Assembly (NCBI RefSeq): GCF_042643355.1
Contig: NZ_JBHRSS010000003.1
Span: 1,302,001-1,366,000, forward strand
DNA length: 64,000 nucleotides
Direction of reading: 5' to 3'
Origin: Salinisphaera aquimarina
GTDB lineage: Bacteria > Pseudomonadota > Gammaproteobacteria > Nevskiales > Salinisphaeraceae
Shown here: piece by piece, positions 44,155 to 52,692 of the stretch
Numbering within the stretch: the stretch's first letter is position 1
How the letters are laid out: every line of letters starts with the position of its first letter
Notes under the pieces: model-generated
Told to the model about the DNA's origin: nothing
Database searches by the model: none
Seen by the model: only the letters and a program-made list of their open reading frames with translations
Made by a program: the position numbers and the translations under genes

Positions 44155-44181
44155 TCAAGAGATTCGGCCGCCCGCCGATAG
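44155..44181 (+). promoter_or_regulatory. Sigma-28 promoter for cheR
   Basis: TCAA (44155-44158), 15 nt, GCCGATAG (44174-44181), 67 bp before the cheR start. The -10 differs from consensus at only the last base. Confidence 0.85.
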
Positions 44182-44248
44182 TGCTGCGGCGAGCGACGAA
44201 GGCGGGCAAGGGTGCCGGTGTCCGATCGATCGAATGTGAGGCAATGAC

Positions 44249-45094
44249 GTGGCGGCTGCCCAGCACAATCGGGATCTGATCTTCACCGACCGTGACTTCG
44301 AGCGCATTCGTGCGCTCATCCACGCCAAGGCCGGGATCGCGCTCGCCACGCACAAGAGCGAAATGGCCTACAGCCGGCTGGCCAAGCGTCTGCGCGCGCT
44401 CGGCCAGCGGCGCTTCGCCGATTATCTGGCGCTGTTCGAGTCGCGGCCGGAACATCCCGAGTGGGAACATTTCGTCAACGCGCTGACGACCAACCTGACC
44501 GCCTTCTTTCGCGAGTCCTATCATTTTCCGCTGCTCGCCGCGCATGCGAAGACACGCCCCGGGCCGCTGTCGGTCTGGTGCTGTGCCGCGTCTACCGGCG
44601 AGGAGCCGTATTCGATCGCCATGACGCTGGTCGAGGCCCTGGGCGAGCGCGGCCGCGCAGCGCGTATTCTCGCCACCGATATCGACACCAAAGCGCTCGC
44701 CGACGCCGAGGCCGGCATCTACCCGCTGGCCGAGGTGAACAAACTTACCGAGGCACAGCGCAAGCAGTTCTTCCTGCGCGGCTCGGGTTCGCGCGCGGGC
44801 CTGGCGCGGGTCGCGCCGACGCTGCGTGACATGGTCGAATTCCGGCCGCTGAACCTGCTCTCGCGCGACTGGGCCATGAACGGCCCGTTCGACGTGATCT
44901 TCTGCCGCAATCTGATGATCTATTTCGATCAGGCCACTCAGCGCGCGGTGCTCGAACGCTTTGCCGGCCTGCTCAAGTCCGATGGCCTGCTCTTCGCCGG
45001 CCACTCCGAGAACTTTAGCCATATCACCACGGCGTTCACGCTGCGCAGCCATACCGTCTATGAACGCGCATCAGCGGTGCGTGCGGCCTCGTGA
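44249..45094 (+). CDS. cheR: Chemotaxis methyltransferase CheR
   Basis: Methylates glutamates of chemoreceptors with S-adenosylmethionine for adaptation. 281 aa. The N-terminal helical domain (DRDFERIRALIHAKAGIALATHKSEMAYSRL) is followed by TTNLTAFFRESYHFPLL and the SAM motif CCAASTGEEPYSIAMTL, then ILATDIDTKAL and the FDVIFCRNLMIYFDQATQ segment. No C-terminal receptor-tether partner can be judged. GTG 44249 has GAGG at 7 nt. Its stop overlaps the cheD GTG (GTGA). Confidence 0.95.
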   Translation: MAAAQHNRDLIFTDRDFERIRALIHAKAGIALATHKSEMAYSRLAKRLRALGQRRFADYLALFESRPEHPEWEHFVNALTTNLTAFFRESYHFPLLAAHAKTRPGPLSVWCCAASTGEEPYSIAMTLVEALGERGRAARILATDIDTKALADAEAGIYPLAEVNKLTEAQRKQFFLRGSGSRAGLARVAPTLRDMVEFRPLNLLSRDWAMNGPFDVIFCRNLMIYFDQATQRAVLERFAGLLKSDGLLFAGHSENFSHITTAFTLRSHTVYERASAVRAAS

Positions 45095-45753
45095 GCGTCG
45101 CCTCGAACAGTATTCTTGCCGGTCGCGACGGCTCGCGTCACGGGCTGGCCGCGTATGAGTATTTCGATTGCGACCACGGTTGCGACGCAGTGAAGCTGCT
45201 GCCGGGTGAGTACTACGCCACCGATCAGAACATGCTGCTGACCACGGTGCTGGGGTCCTGCGTCGCGGCCTGTCTGCGTGACCCGGTCGCCGGCGTGGGC
45301 GGCATGAACCACTTCATGCTGCCGGCGGCCGGGCCGGATACGCTCGTCGATCCGCGCGCGGCGATGCGCTATGGCGTACATGCCATGGACGCGCTGCTCG
45401 CGGCGCTGTACGCCGGCGGTGCACGCCGCGAGCGCCTCGAGGCAAAAGCCTTCGGCGGTGGCATGGTGCTCAACGACATGAAGATCGCGCGCATCGGCGA
45501 GGCCAACACGGATTTCCTGCGCCGGTATCTGGCCGATCGAGGCATCGCCCTGGTGGCCGAGGACCTGGGCGATCGTTGCCCGCGCCGGGTCAATTATTTC
45601 CCGTCCAGCGGGCGGGTGCTGGTACGCCGCTTCAAGCGCCACGACAAGGACCTGGCCGAGCGCGAGCTGGCCCTGGCGCGTACGCTCGCCCGCGCCGAGG
45701 CCGCGGCCCGCACCAGTGCTGCGGCGGTGCGCCATGGCCAGGGAGTCGAGTGA
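45091..45753 (+). CDS. cheD: Chemoreceptor glutamine deamidase CheD
   Basis: Deamidates glutamine residues of chemoreceptors, preparing them for methylation. 220 aa. The catalytic Cys is in TVLGSCVAACLRDP and the catalytic His in GGMNHFMLP; AKAFGGGMVLNDM and NYFPSSGRVLVRRF are typical of the rest. It has a longer C-terminal tail of Ala/Arg than usual. GTG start overlapping cheR by 4 nt; its TGA overlaps the cheB ATG by 1 nt. E. coli lacks cheD; here it replaces nothing but sits between cheR and cheB, as in many other proteobacteria. Confidence 0.94.
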   Translation: MSVASNSILAGRDGSRHGLAAYEYFDCDHGCDAVKLLPGEYYATDQNMLLTTVLGSCVAACLRDPVAGVGGMNHFMLPAAGPDTLVDPRAAMRYGVHAMDALLAALYAGGARRERLEAKAFGGGMVLNDMKIARIGEANTDFLRRYLADRGIALVAEDLGDRCPRRVNYFPSSGRVLVRRFKRHDKDLAERELALARTLARAEAAARTSAAAVRHGQGVE

Positions 45754-46811
45754 TGGCGGATTCGATCAAGGTGCTCTGTGTCGACGATTCCGCGCTCATC
45801 CGCAGCCTGATCAGCGCCATCGTCAACGAACAGCCGGACATGCAGATGGTGGCCACCGCGCCCGATCCGCTGGTCGCGCGCGAACTGATCAAGCGGCACA
45901 ACCCCGATGTGCTCACGCTCGACGTCGAGATGCCGCGCATGGACGGCCTCGACTTTCTCGAAAAGCTCATGCGCCTGCGGCCCATGCCGGTAGTGATGGT
46001 CTCGTCGCTGACCGAGCGCGGTTCCGAGATCACGCTGCAGGCGCTGGAACTCGGTGCCGTCGATTTCGTCGCCAAGCCCAGGGTGAACGTGCGCGACGGC
46101 ATGCTCGACTACGGCGGCGAGATCGTTGACAAGATCCGTGCCGCCGCGCTTGCCAGCCCGCGCCGCAGCGTGCCGGCGCAGTCGTCACGCCTGCTTGCCG
46201 TGCCGCGCGTATCGAGCGAGAAACTGTTCATCGTCGGTGCATCCACCGGCGGCACCGAGGCGATCCGCGAATTGCTGGTGCCGATGCCGCCGGACGCACC
46301 CGCGGTGCTGGTCACCCAGCACATGCCGGCCGGTTTCACCCATTCGTTTGCGCGCCGGCTCGACTCCCTGTGCCGAATCCAGGTCAAGGAAGCCGAACAC
46401 GGCGAGCGCGTGCTGCCCGGGCATGCCTATATCGCCCCCGGCGGCAGCGCGCATATGCGCCTGGCACGCAGCGGCGCCAACTATGTCGTTGCGCTCGACG
46501 AGGCACCGCCGGTCAACCGGCATCGGCCGTCGGTGGACGTACTGTTCGACTCGGCCGCGCGCCATGCCGGTCGCAATGCGGTTGGCATCCTGCTGACAGG
46601 CATGGGCAAGGACGGCGCTCAGGGTCTGCTGAAAATGCGCGCGGCCGGCGCGACGACACTGGCCCAGGACGAGGGCAGCTGCGTGGTGTTCGGCATGCCG
46701 CGCGAGGCCATTGCCATCGGGGCGGCGGCGCAGGTCGTGCCGCTGGGGCAGATGTGCGAACAGGCGCTGGCGGCGCTGGCCACCGATCACCATCGCAGCC
46801 TGCGTATCTGA
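45753..46811 (+). CDS. cheB: Chemotaxis response regulator methylesterase CheB
   Basis: Removes methyl groups from receptors when phosphorylated by CheA. 352 aa. Receiver domain: acidic pair in VLCVDDSALI (Asp11, Asp12), phospho-acceptor Asp57 in TLDVEMPRMDG, Lys in VAKPRV. Esterase domain: catalytic Ser in IVGASTGGTEA, His in VTQHMPAGFT and Asp in LLTGMGKDGAQG. ATG 45753 overlaps the cheD stop (TGATG) and follows CAGGGAG. The gene keeps the enteric-type cheR-B-Y-Z order. Confidence 0.96.
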   Translation: MADSIKVLCVDDSALIRSLISAIVNEQPDMQMVATAPDPLVARELIKRHNPDVLTLDVEMPRMDGLDFLEKLMRLRPMPVVMVSSLTERGSEITLQALELGAVDFVAKPRVNVRDGMLDYGGEIVDKIRAAALASPRRSVPAQSSRLLAVPRVSSEKLFIVGASTGGTEAIRELLVPMPPDAPAVLVTQHMPAGFTHSFARRLDSLCRIQVKEAEHGERVLPGHAYIAPGGSAHMRLARSGANYVVALDEAPPVNRHRPSVDVLFDSAARHAGRNAVGILLTGMGKDGAQGLLKMRAAGATTLAQDEGSCVVFGMPREAIAIGAAAQVVPLGQMCEQALAALATDHHRSLRI

Positions 46812-46877
46812 GCGCGGGCCGCGATTTTCGACAACAGGCGCGGCTGCGCCGTAGCAACACTGATCATCGAGGTAGAA

Positions 46878-47267
46878 ATGGCCGACAAGAATCTCAGTTT
46901 CCTCGTCGTCGACGACTTTTCCACCATGCGTCGTATCGTGCGCAACCTGCTCAAGGAGCTCGGATATGCCAATGTGGAAGAAGCCGAGGACGGCGCCGAA
47001 GCGCTGGAGCGGCTGCGCGGCGGCAACTTCCAGTTCGTGGTCTCGGACTGGAACATGCCCAATCTGGACGGGCTGGAAATGCTCAAGCAGATTCGCGCCG
47101 ACGACCGCCTGAAAAGCCTGCCGGTGCTCATGGTCACCGCCGAGGCGAAGAAGGAAAACATCATCGCCGCGGCCCAGGCCGGCGCCAGCGGTTACGTGGT
47201 CAAGCCGTTCTCGGCGGCGACGCTGGAAGAAAAGCTCAACAAGATCTTTGAAAAACTCGGGATGTAG
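46878..47267 (+). CDS. cheY: Chemotaxis response regulator CheY
   Basis: Phosphorylated CheY binds the flagellar switch and reverses rotation. 129 aa, as in E. coli. Asp12 and Asp13 (LVVDDFS), phospho-acceptor Asp57 (VVSDWNMPN), Thr in MVTAEA and Lys109 (VVKPFS) are all at the classical positions. It has its own ribosome site (GAGGTAGAA) after a 66-bp gap from cheB and is followed by its phosphatase gene cheZ after 44 bp. Confidence 0.97.
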   Translation: MADKNLSFLVVDDFSTMRRIVRNLLKELGYANVEEAEDGAEALERLRGGNFQFVVSDWNMPNLDGLEMLKQIRADDRLKSLPVLMVTAEAKKENIIAAAQAGASGYVVKPFSAATLEEKLNKIFEKLGM

Positions 47268-47311
47268 GCAGTTGTCCCGAATCCTTTGAATCACGCAATC
47301 ACGAGGCCAGC

Positions 47312-47989
47312 ATGAGCGATTTTGCCGAAGGCGCGGCGGCGCCGACGCCGGATACCCACGAGCTGATCGGGCGCATCGGCCAGCTCACGCGTGCCCTGCA
47401 CGACAGCATGCGTGAGCTCGGGCTGGACAAGGAAGTCCAGAAGGCCGCCGATGCCATTCCGGACGCACGCGATCGGCTGTCGTATATCGCCACCACCACG
47501 GAACAGGCCGCCGAGCGGACGCTGTCTTCGATCGAAGTCGCGCAGCCGCTGCAGGAGGTCGTCGCGCAGCGCGCGAGCGCGCTCGAGGGCCGCTGGGACC
47601 AGTGGTTCGAGGCTCCGATTGACCTCGCCGACGCACGTGATCTGGTCGCCGACACCCGTGATTATCTGCAGTGGGTGCCGGAACAGACGCGCGCGACCAG
47701 CGCCGAATTGCATAAGATCATGATGGCGCAGGATTTTCAGGATCTGACTGGGCAGGTGATCAAGAAGCTCGTGGAGGTGGTTCGCCGCATCGAACATCAG
47801 CTGGTGGAGGTGCTGCTCGAGCACATCACCGAAGACCATGCGCGCGCGCTCAACGACAGCCGCCGCAATCGCGACGAACGCGATGACGACAGCGCCTTGC
47901 TCAACGGTCCGCAGATCAAGCCCGACGCCGCCGATATCGTTACCGATCAGAGCCAGGTGGACGACCTGTTGGACAGTCTCGGCTTCTAG
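47312..47989 (+). CDS. cheZ: CheY-P phosphatase CheZ
   Basis: Dephosphorylates CheY-P, terminating the signal. 225 aa, helical. The active segment MMAQDFQDLTGQVIKK holds the Asp and the catalytic Gln that inserts into the CheY site. The C-terminal peptide DQSQVDDLLDSLGF is the CheY-binding tail. The start is ATG 47312 with CACGAGGCC upstream. It closes the che operon; the 128 bp after it contain a dyad and the start of the export-gene operon. Confidence 0.95.
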   Translation: MSDFAEGAAAPTPDTHELIGRIGQLTRALHDSMRELGLDKEVQKAADAIPDARDRLSYIATTTEQAAERTLSSIEVAQPLQEVVAQRASALEGRWDQWFEAPIDLADARDLVADTRDYLQWVPEQTRATSAELHKIMMAQDFQDLTGQVIKKLVEVVRRIEHQLVEVLLEHITEDHARALNDSRRNRDERDDDSALLNGPQIKPDAADIVTDQSQVDDLLDSLGF

Positions 47990-48020
47990 CGCGCTCCGCG
48001 CCATGCACCGATAAGCACGC

Positions 48021-48035
48021 AATAGCGGCGCTATT
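48021..48035 (+). promoter_or_regulatory. AATAGCG / CGCTATT dyad upstream of flhB
   Basis: AATAGCG (48021-48027), one G, CGCTATT (48029-48035), 82 bp before flhB. Each arm resembles the AAATAGCG / CGCTATTT core of enterobacterial FlhDC half-sites, but those are separated by 10-12 bp rather than 1, so the assignment is tentative. Confidence 0.35.
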
Positions 48036-48117
48036 CACGCGATCGCCGGGCGTATCCGCCTCGGCATAATGGCCACGCCCAGCCTCAGTCGTCGCTCGAC
48101 GGCGTATTGGATCGTGG

Positions 48118-49269
48118 ATGGCCGAAGACAGCGACGAGGAGAAAACCGAACCGGCAACCCCCCGCCGCCTGGAAAAGGCGCGCGAAGAGGGGCAGGTGCC
48201 GCGTTCGCGCGAGCTCGCCACGCTGATGCTGTTGTGCACCGGCCTGGGCGGGCTGTACATGCTGTCCGGCTGGACCGGCCGTTTGCTGTCAGAAGTCATG
48301 CGCATGAGTCTGGACTTCGACGCCGGCGCGGCGATGGACACCTCGCGCATGCTCGCCCGGCTCTGGATCCAGGCCACGCTCGCGCTGCAGGCGCTGGCGC
48401 CGCTGCTGGGCGCGCTGGCCGTGGTGGCGCTGCTCGCACCGACGCTGCTGGGCGGCTGGCTGTTCTCTGCGAAGTCGATCAAGGTCGATCTCAAGCGCCT
48501 GGATCTGTTCAAGGGGCTGGGGCGCCTATTTTCGAGCCAGTCGGTGGCGGAACTGGTCAAGGCCATCGCCAAGTCCGTGCTGGTGGGAGCGGTGGCTGCC
48601 AGCTTCATCTATGCGCATATGCACGAGCTGCTCGCGCTGGCCGGAGAGCCCAGCCGCGGGGCGCTGTTGCACGCGCTCGAGCTGGTTGTGGCCTGCTGTG
48701 CGCTGATGCTGCTGGCGTTTGTCATCGTCGTGCTTATCGACGTGCCGTACCAGCTGTGGAGCCACCACAAGAAGCTGCGCATGAGCCGCGACGAGATCAA
48801 GAAGGAGCACAAGGAAACCGAGGGCGACCCGCAGCTCAAGGGCCGCATCCGCCAGCAACAGCAGGCCATGGCGCGCAAGCGGATGATGAGCGAGATTCCC
48901 AAGGCCAACGTCGTTGTGACCAACCCGACCCACTTCGCCGTGGCGCTGGCCTATCGCGACGGCGAGATGAGTGCTCCCAAGGTCGTGGCCAAGGGCGCCG
49001 ATCATGTGGCCGCCCGTATTCGCGAGCTGGCCGCCGAGCACGGCGTGCCGCAGCTGGCCGCGCCGCCGCTGGCGCGCGCGCTCTACCGGCATGCCGAACT
49101 CGAAGCCGAAATTCCCGCGGTGCTGTATACGGCCGTCGCCGAAGTACTCGCCTGGGTGTTTCAGCTCGAACGCCATCAAAACGGCAGCGCCGATCGACCC
49201 GCACCCCCGCAGGACATCGAGGTGCCGCCGGAACTGGATACGGCCCTGAATACGGAGAGCGCCGAGTGA
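48118..49269 (+). CDS. flhB: Flagellar export switch protein FlhB
   Basis: Membrane component of the flagellar type III export gate that sets substrate specificity. 383 aa. The N-terminal motif EEKTEPATPRRLEKAREEGQVPRSRE is diagnostic, with four membrane helices to about residue 210. The autocleavage site NPTH is at 269-272, the same numbering as in enteric FlhB, followed by FAVALAYRDGEMSAPKVVAKG. The tail is Pro/Glu-rich. It is the first gene of flhBAE and overlaps flhA by 4 nt (GTGA). A short second FlhB-like C-domain is encoded at 37735-38022. Confidence 0.96.
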   Translation: MAEDSDEEKTEPATPRRLEKAREEGQVPRSRELATLMLLCTGLGGLYMLSGWTGRLLSEVMRMSLDFDAGAAMDTSRMLARLWIQATLALQALAPLLGALAVVALLAPTLLGGWLFSAKSIKVDLKRLDLFKGLGRLFSSQSVAELVKAIAKSVLVGAVAASFIYAHMHELLALAGEPSRGALLHALELVVACCALMLLAFVIVVLIDVPYQLWSHHKKLRMSRDEIKKEHKETEGDPQLKGRIRQQQQAMARKRMMSEIPKANVVVTNPTHFAVALAYRDGEMSAPKVVAKGADHVAARIRELAAEHGVPQLAAPPLARALYRHAELEAEIPAVLYTAVAEVLAWVFQLERHQNGSADRPAPPQDIEVPPELDTALNTESAE

Positions 49270-51353
49270 ATCAGTCCATGACCGCCTTCTTCGGCCGCGC
49301 CGGCCTGACCGACATCAACCAGCTCAAGATGCTGGCCGGTCCGGTGCTGATCCTGATGATCATGGCGATGATGATCCTGCCGCTGCCGCCGTTCGTGCTG
49401 GATCTGTTCTTCACCTTCAACATCGCGCTGTCGGTGATGGTACTGCTGGTGAGCATGTTCACCACCAAGCCGCTGGATTTCGCTGCCTTTCCGGCGGTGC
49501 TGCTGTTCGCCACACTGCTGCGCCTGTCGCTGAACGTGGCCTCCACGCGCGTAGTGCTGATGAACGGACATACCGGCCCGGGCGCGGCGGGCAACGTGAT
49601 CGAGGCCTTCGGCGCGTTCCTCGTCGGCGGCAATTTCGCGGTCGGTCTGGTGGTGTTCCTGATCCTGATCGTGATCAATTTCATGGTCATCACCAAGGGC
49701 GCGGGGCGTATCGCCGAGGTCGGCGCGCGCTTCACCCTGGACGCCATGCCCGGCAAGCAGATGGCCATCGACGCCGATCTCAATGCCGGTCTGATCGACG
49801 AGGAGACGGCCAAGACCAGGCGCCGGGAGACTTCGCAGGAAGCCGACTTCTACGGCTCCATGGACGGTGCCAGCAAATTCGTGCGTGGTGATGCCATCGC
49901 CGGCATCCTGATCATGGTGATCAACCTGATCGGCGGTCTGCTCATCGGCATGGGCCAGCACGGCCTCGGCCTCGGCGAGGCCGCCCGCACCTATACGCTG
50001 CTGACCATCGGCGACGGCCTGGTCGCGCAGGTGCCGGCGCTGGTGATCTCCACCGCCGCCGGCGTGACCGTGTCGCGGGTATCCAGCGACGAGGACGTCG
50101 GTCAGCAGCTCATCGGTCAGCTGTTCACCAATCCGCGGGTGCTGTTTCTGTGCGCCGGCGTGCTCGGCCTGCTTGGCCTGGTGCCGGGCATGCCGAATAT
50201 GGTGTTCCTGTTCTTCACCGCGCTGCTGGGCGGTCTCGGCTGGTGGCTGACCCAGCGCGAACGGACCCGGGTGGCCAGCGCGGCCGCGCTGGTGCCGGCG
50301 CCGGTGGCGACGCCCGAGACCCAGGAGGCCAGCTGGGAAGACGTACAGCTCATCGATCCGCTGGGCCTGGAAGTCGGCTATCGGCTGATTGGCCTGGTCG
50401 ATGCGCAGCAGAGCGGCGAGCTGCTGCGCCGGATCAAGGGCGTACGCAAGAAATTTGCCCAGGAGGTGGGTTTTCTGCCGCCGGTCGTGCATATTCGCGA
50501 CAATCTCGAATTCGGCCCGCATGCCTATTGCCTGGCGCTGGACGGCGTGGAGATCGGCCGCGGCGAGGCTTTCCCGGGGCAGTGGCTGGCGATCAACCCG
50601 GGCCACGCCAGCGGTACTCTGGAGGGGCGCGACGGCGTGGACCCGGCGTTTGGCCTGCCCGCCACGTGGATCGAGGACAGCCATCGCGATCAGGCCGAGG
50701 CCCAGGGTTTCACGGTGGTCGACGCGGCCACCGTGATCGCGACCCATATCAATCATCTGCTGACCGTCAACGCCGGCCGCATGCTCGGCCGGGTGGAGAC
50801 CCAGCAGCTGCTCGACCGCGTGAAAAAAGATTCGCCCCAGCTGGTCGACGACGTCGTGCCCAAGCCGGTGGCCCTGAGCACGCTCACCGCGATCCTGCAG
50901 AACCTGCTCGACGAGGACGTCTCGATCCGAGACATGCGCAAGATACTGGATGTGCTCGCGGTCCACGGCGAGCACAGCGCCGATCCCAATGAACTGACCG
51001 CCGTGATCCGCATGGCGCTGGGGCGTGCCATCGTCCAGCACTGGTTCGGTGCCGCCGAGCAGCTGGAGGTGATGAGCCTGGACGGGCGCCTCGAGCAGAT
51101 GCTGACCCAGGCGCTGTCGAACGGCGGTGGCATGGAGCCGGGGCTGGCAGAAACACTGATGCAGCAGACCGAGCAGGCCGCCGCGCGCCAGGAAGAGCGC
51201 GGCGTGCCGCCGGTGCTGGTCGTCCAGCACGAACTGCGTCCGCTGCTGACCCGGTTCCTGCGCCGGCGTCTGCCGCGGCTGGTGGTGTTGTCGCAGAACG
51301 AGATCCCCGATGACCGCAGCCTGCGGGTGACCACGCTCATCGGCGGCAGCTAG
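49266..51353 (+). CDS. flhA: Flagellar export gate protein FlhA
   Basis: The major export-gate protein whose cytoplasmic ring receives chaperone-substrate complexes. 695 aa, full length. Eight helices start with LAGPVLILMIMAMMILPLPPFVLDLFFTFNIALS. The conserved FHIPEP-type cytoplasmic loop is seen as VGARFTLDAMPGKQMAIDADLNAG and RRRETSQEADFYGSMDGASKFVRGD. The C-terminal domain has VHIRDNLEFGPHAYCLALDG, and GRMLGRVETQQLLD. It starts at GTG 49266, overlapping the flhB stop; ATG 49278 is an alternative. Next gene: flhE, 9 bp on. Confidence 0.96.
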   Translation: MNQSMTAFFGRAGLTDINQLKMLAGPVLILMIMAMMILPLPPFVLDLFFTFNIALSVMVLLVSMFTTKPLDFAAFPAVLLFATLLRLSLNVASTRVVLMNGHTGPGAAGNVIEAFGAFLVGGNFAVGLVVFLILIVINFMVITKGAGRIAEVGARFTLDAMPGKQMAIDADLNAGLIDEETAKTRRRETSQEADFYGSMDGASKFVRGDAIAGILIMVINLIGGLLIGMGQHGLGLGEAARTYTLLTIGDGLVAQVPALVISTAAGVTVSRVSSDEDVGQQLIGQLFTNPRVLFLCAGVLGLLGLVPGMPNMVFLFFTALLGGLGWWLTQRERTRVASAAALVPAPVATPETQEASWEDVQLIDPLGLEVGYRLIGLVDAQQSGELLRRIKGVRKKFAQEVGFLPPVVHIRDNLEFGPHAYCLALDGVEIGRGEAFPGQWLAINPGHASGTLEGRDGVDPAFGLPATWIEDSHRDQAEAQGFTVVDAATVIATHINHLLTVNAGRMLGRVETQQLLDRVKKDSPQLVDDVVPKPVALSTLTAILQNLLDEDVSIRDMRKILDVLAVHGEHSADPNELTAVIRMALGRAIVQHWFGAAEQLEVMSLDGRLEQMLTQALSNGGGMEPGLAETLMQQTEQAAARQEERGVPPVLVVQHELRPLLTRFLRRRLPRLVVLSQNEIPDDRSLRVTTLIGGS

Positions 51354-51362
51354 GCCAGGTGC

Positions 51363-51782
51363 ATGTTCGCGAACCCGGCGTACCTGCTGCTGGTCGCGGC
51401 GCTGCTGGCCAGCGTGCCGATGGTGCCGGCCAGGGCCGCCGGCAGCTGGGTGGCCGACGCCACCACGCCGACGCTGCGCCAGCGCGGCTGGCGCTATGAC
51501 ACCCGCATCCTAAAGCCGCGCGCGAGCACGCCGCTGGTCGGGCGCGGTATCACGTCGGTGAGCTGGCGTTACGAATTCGGCAACAGCGGCCGGCCGCCGC
51601 GGGTGGCGCTATGCGCGGGCAGACGCTGCATCGAGGCATTGACGCCCACCGGGCGCAGTACGGCCTTCGCGGGGCTTGCGCCGGCGACACCGTTTCGGTT
51701 CGTGTTCATTCTGCCCGGCCGCGGCATGCTCGCCACGCCGCGGCGCGGCGGGCCGCTGCAGCTGGTGGTGAACTTCGAGTAA
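51363..51782 (+). CDS. flhE: Flagellar protein FlhE
   Basis: Small periplasmic protein that in enterics guards against proton leak through the export gate. 139 aa with a signal peptide (FANPAYLLLVAALLASVPMVPARAA). The mature part GSWVADATTPTLRQRGWRYDTRIL, VSWRYEF, ALCAGRRCIEAL (two Cys) and PFRFVFILPGRGML follow the FlhE pattern. It sits 9 bp after flhA, as in E. coli, and converges with flgN. Similarity is moderate, but the position makes the call strong. Confidence 0.85.
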   Translation: MFANPAYLLLVAALLASVPMVPARAAGSWVADATTPTLRQRGWRYDTRILKPRASTPLVGRGITSVSWRYEFGNSGRPPRVALCAGRRCIEALTPTGRSTAFAGLAPATPFRFVFILPGRGMLATPRRGGPLQLVVNFE

Positions 51783-51807
51783 GTCCGGCTGCGGCGGGCG
51801 CCGCGGA

Positions 51808-52266
51808 TCAGGCGCCGCTGGAGATGCGGCGGCCGCTGCTCGGCGCGCGCTGGCCGTCCGCCGAATACAGACTCTGGGCCGAAATCTGGCGCAGAAAACC
51901 CAGGGTGCGCTGGGTGTGATCCAGGCGGGTGCCGATATACAGGCCGTTGAGCCTGTTCAGGGTGCTCGCTTCGTCCACGCGGGCAATGAAATCCTGCCAC
52001 AGATCGCTGCAGCCGAGCCGTTCTGACAACGCCTGGGCGCCGGCACGATCGGCGGCTTCGCCGTGCGCGATCACCAGCTGCTGGCGCTGTGCTTCCAGCT
52101 GTTCGAGTTCCGCGGCCAGCGTGCGCTTGTTTTCGGTGATATCCGACAGCGCATCGATCGCCACCGGCGTAGCCGCCAGGACCGACTGCTCGCGGCCGAG
52201 CAGGGCGATGAACTCGCCCAGGCGCGCGTGCTGATGTGCGAGATGAGCCTGAAAGTCGCGGGTCAT
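51808..52266 (-). CDS. flgN: Flagellar hook-junction chaperone FlgN
   Basis: Cytoplasmic chaperone for FlgK and FlgL. 152 aa, helical. The core pattern is LGREQSVLAATPVAIDALSDITENKRTLAAELEQLEAQRQQL, then CSDLWQDFIARVDEASTLNRLNGLYIGTRLDHTQRTLGFL and a LYSADGQ segment seen in many FlgN proteins. The disordered C-terminal tail ends in SSGRRISSG. It lies 10 bp downstream of flgM, so flgMN is one late unit; its clients flgK and flgL are at 61.5-64 kb. Confidence 0.92.
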   Translation of the reverse strand: MTRDFQAHLAHQHARLGEFIALLGREQSVLAATPVAIDALSDITENKRTLAAELEQLEAQRQQLVIAHGEAADRAGAQALSERLGCSDLWQDFIARVDEASTLNRLNGLYIGTRLDHTQRTLGFLRQISAQSLYSADGQRAPSSGRRISSGA

Positions 52267-52276
52267 GGCGGGCTGT

Positions 52277-52552
52277 CTACTCTTCGATCAGCGCCTTGGC
52301 GCTGGCGATGATGCCGTCGGCGATACGGTCGGCGTTGATTTCGAGCTTGCCGTCGCTGATCGCCTGCCGGATTTCGGCCACGCGTGCGGCGTCGATGTCC
52401 TGCGAGGTGTCGCTGGCCATGGAGGCCTGGTAGCGGGCGGACTCGCGCGGTGCGTCGGTCTGTTTGGGGGCCTGCGCGCTCGCCGTCTTGTCGAGCTCGC
52501 GCACTTCGGTGCCGTTGATATGGCTTCGGTTCTGGGTCGGGTCGATGTTCAT
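52277..52552 (-). CDS. flgM: Anti-sigma-28 factor FlgM
   Basis: Binds FliA (sigma-28) and blocks late gene expression until it is exported through the completed hook. 91 aa. The N-terminus NIDPTQNRSHINGTEVREL is disordered; the C-terminal helices DAARVAEIRQAISDGKLEIN and RIADGIIASAKALI are the sigma-binding part. ATG 52552 has GAGG at 9 nt; a second ATG at 52561 abuts that box and is less likely. It has its own excellent sigma-28 promoter (52596-52622) in addition to read-through from flgA, giving autoregulation. Confidence 0.95.
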   Translation of the reverse strand: MNIDPTQNRSHINGTEVRELDKTASAQAPKQTDAPRESARYQASMASDTSQDIDAARVAEIRQAISDGKLEINADRIADGIIASAKALIEE

Positions 52553-52595
52553 GACAGTCATCCTCGGGGTGCATCTCATGCGTCGGATGGCGGCA

Positions 52596-52622
52596 AGATC
52601 GGCCGCAGCAGTTTTTACTTTA
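52596..52622 (-). promoter_or_regulatory. Sigma-28 promoter for flgM
   Basis: On the minus strand TAAA, 15 nt, GCCGATCT. It lies between flgA and flgM with the -10 ending 43 bp before the flgM ATG. Confidence 0.88.
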
Positions 52623-52692
52623 ATGCCATTGATGCATCTTTTGAACGGCGACCGCCGAGACTCAAACGCGCGTAGCGGATTCCGGGGCGAGG

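Noticed and set aside
46812..46877. Possible sigma-28 promoter before cheY
   Set aside because: The GCCGTAG-like sequence lacks a proper -35 at 15 nt; the match is much weaker than the seven accepted sites.
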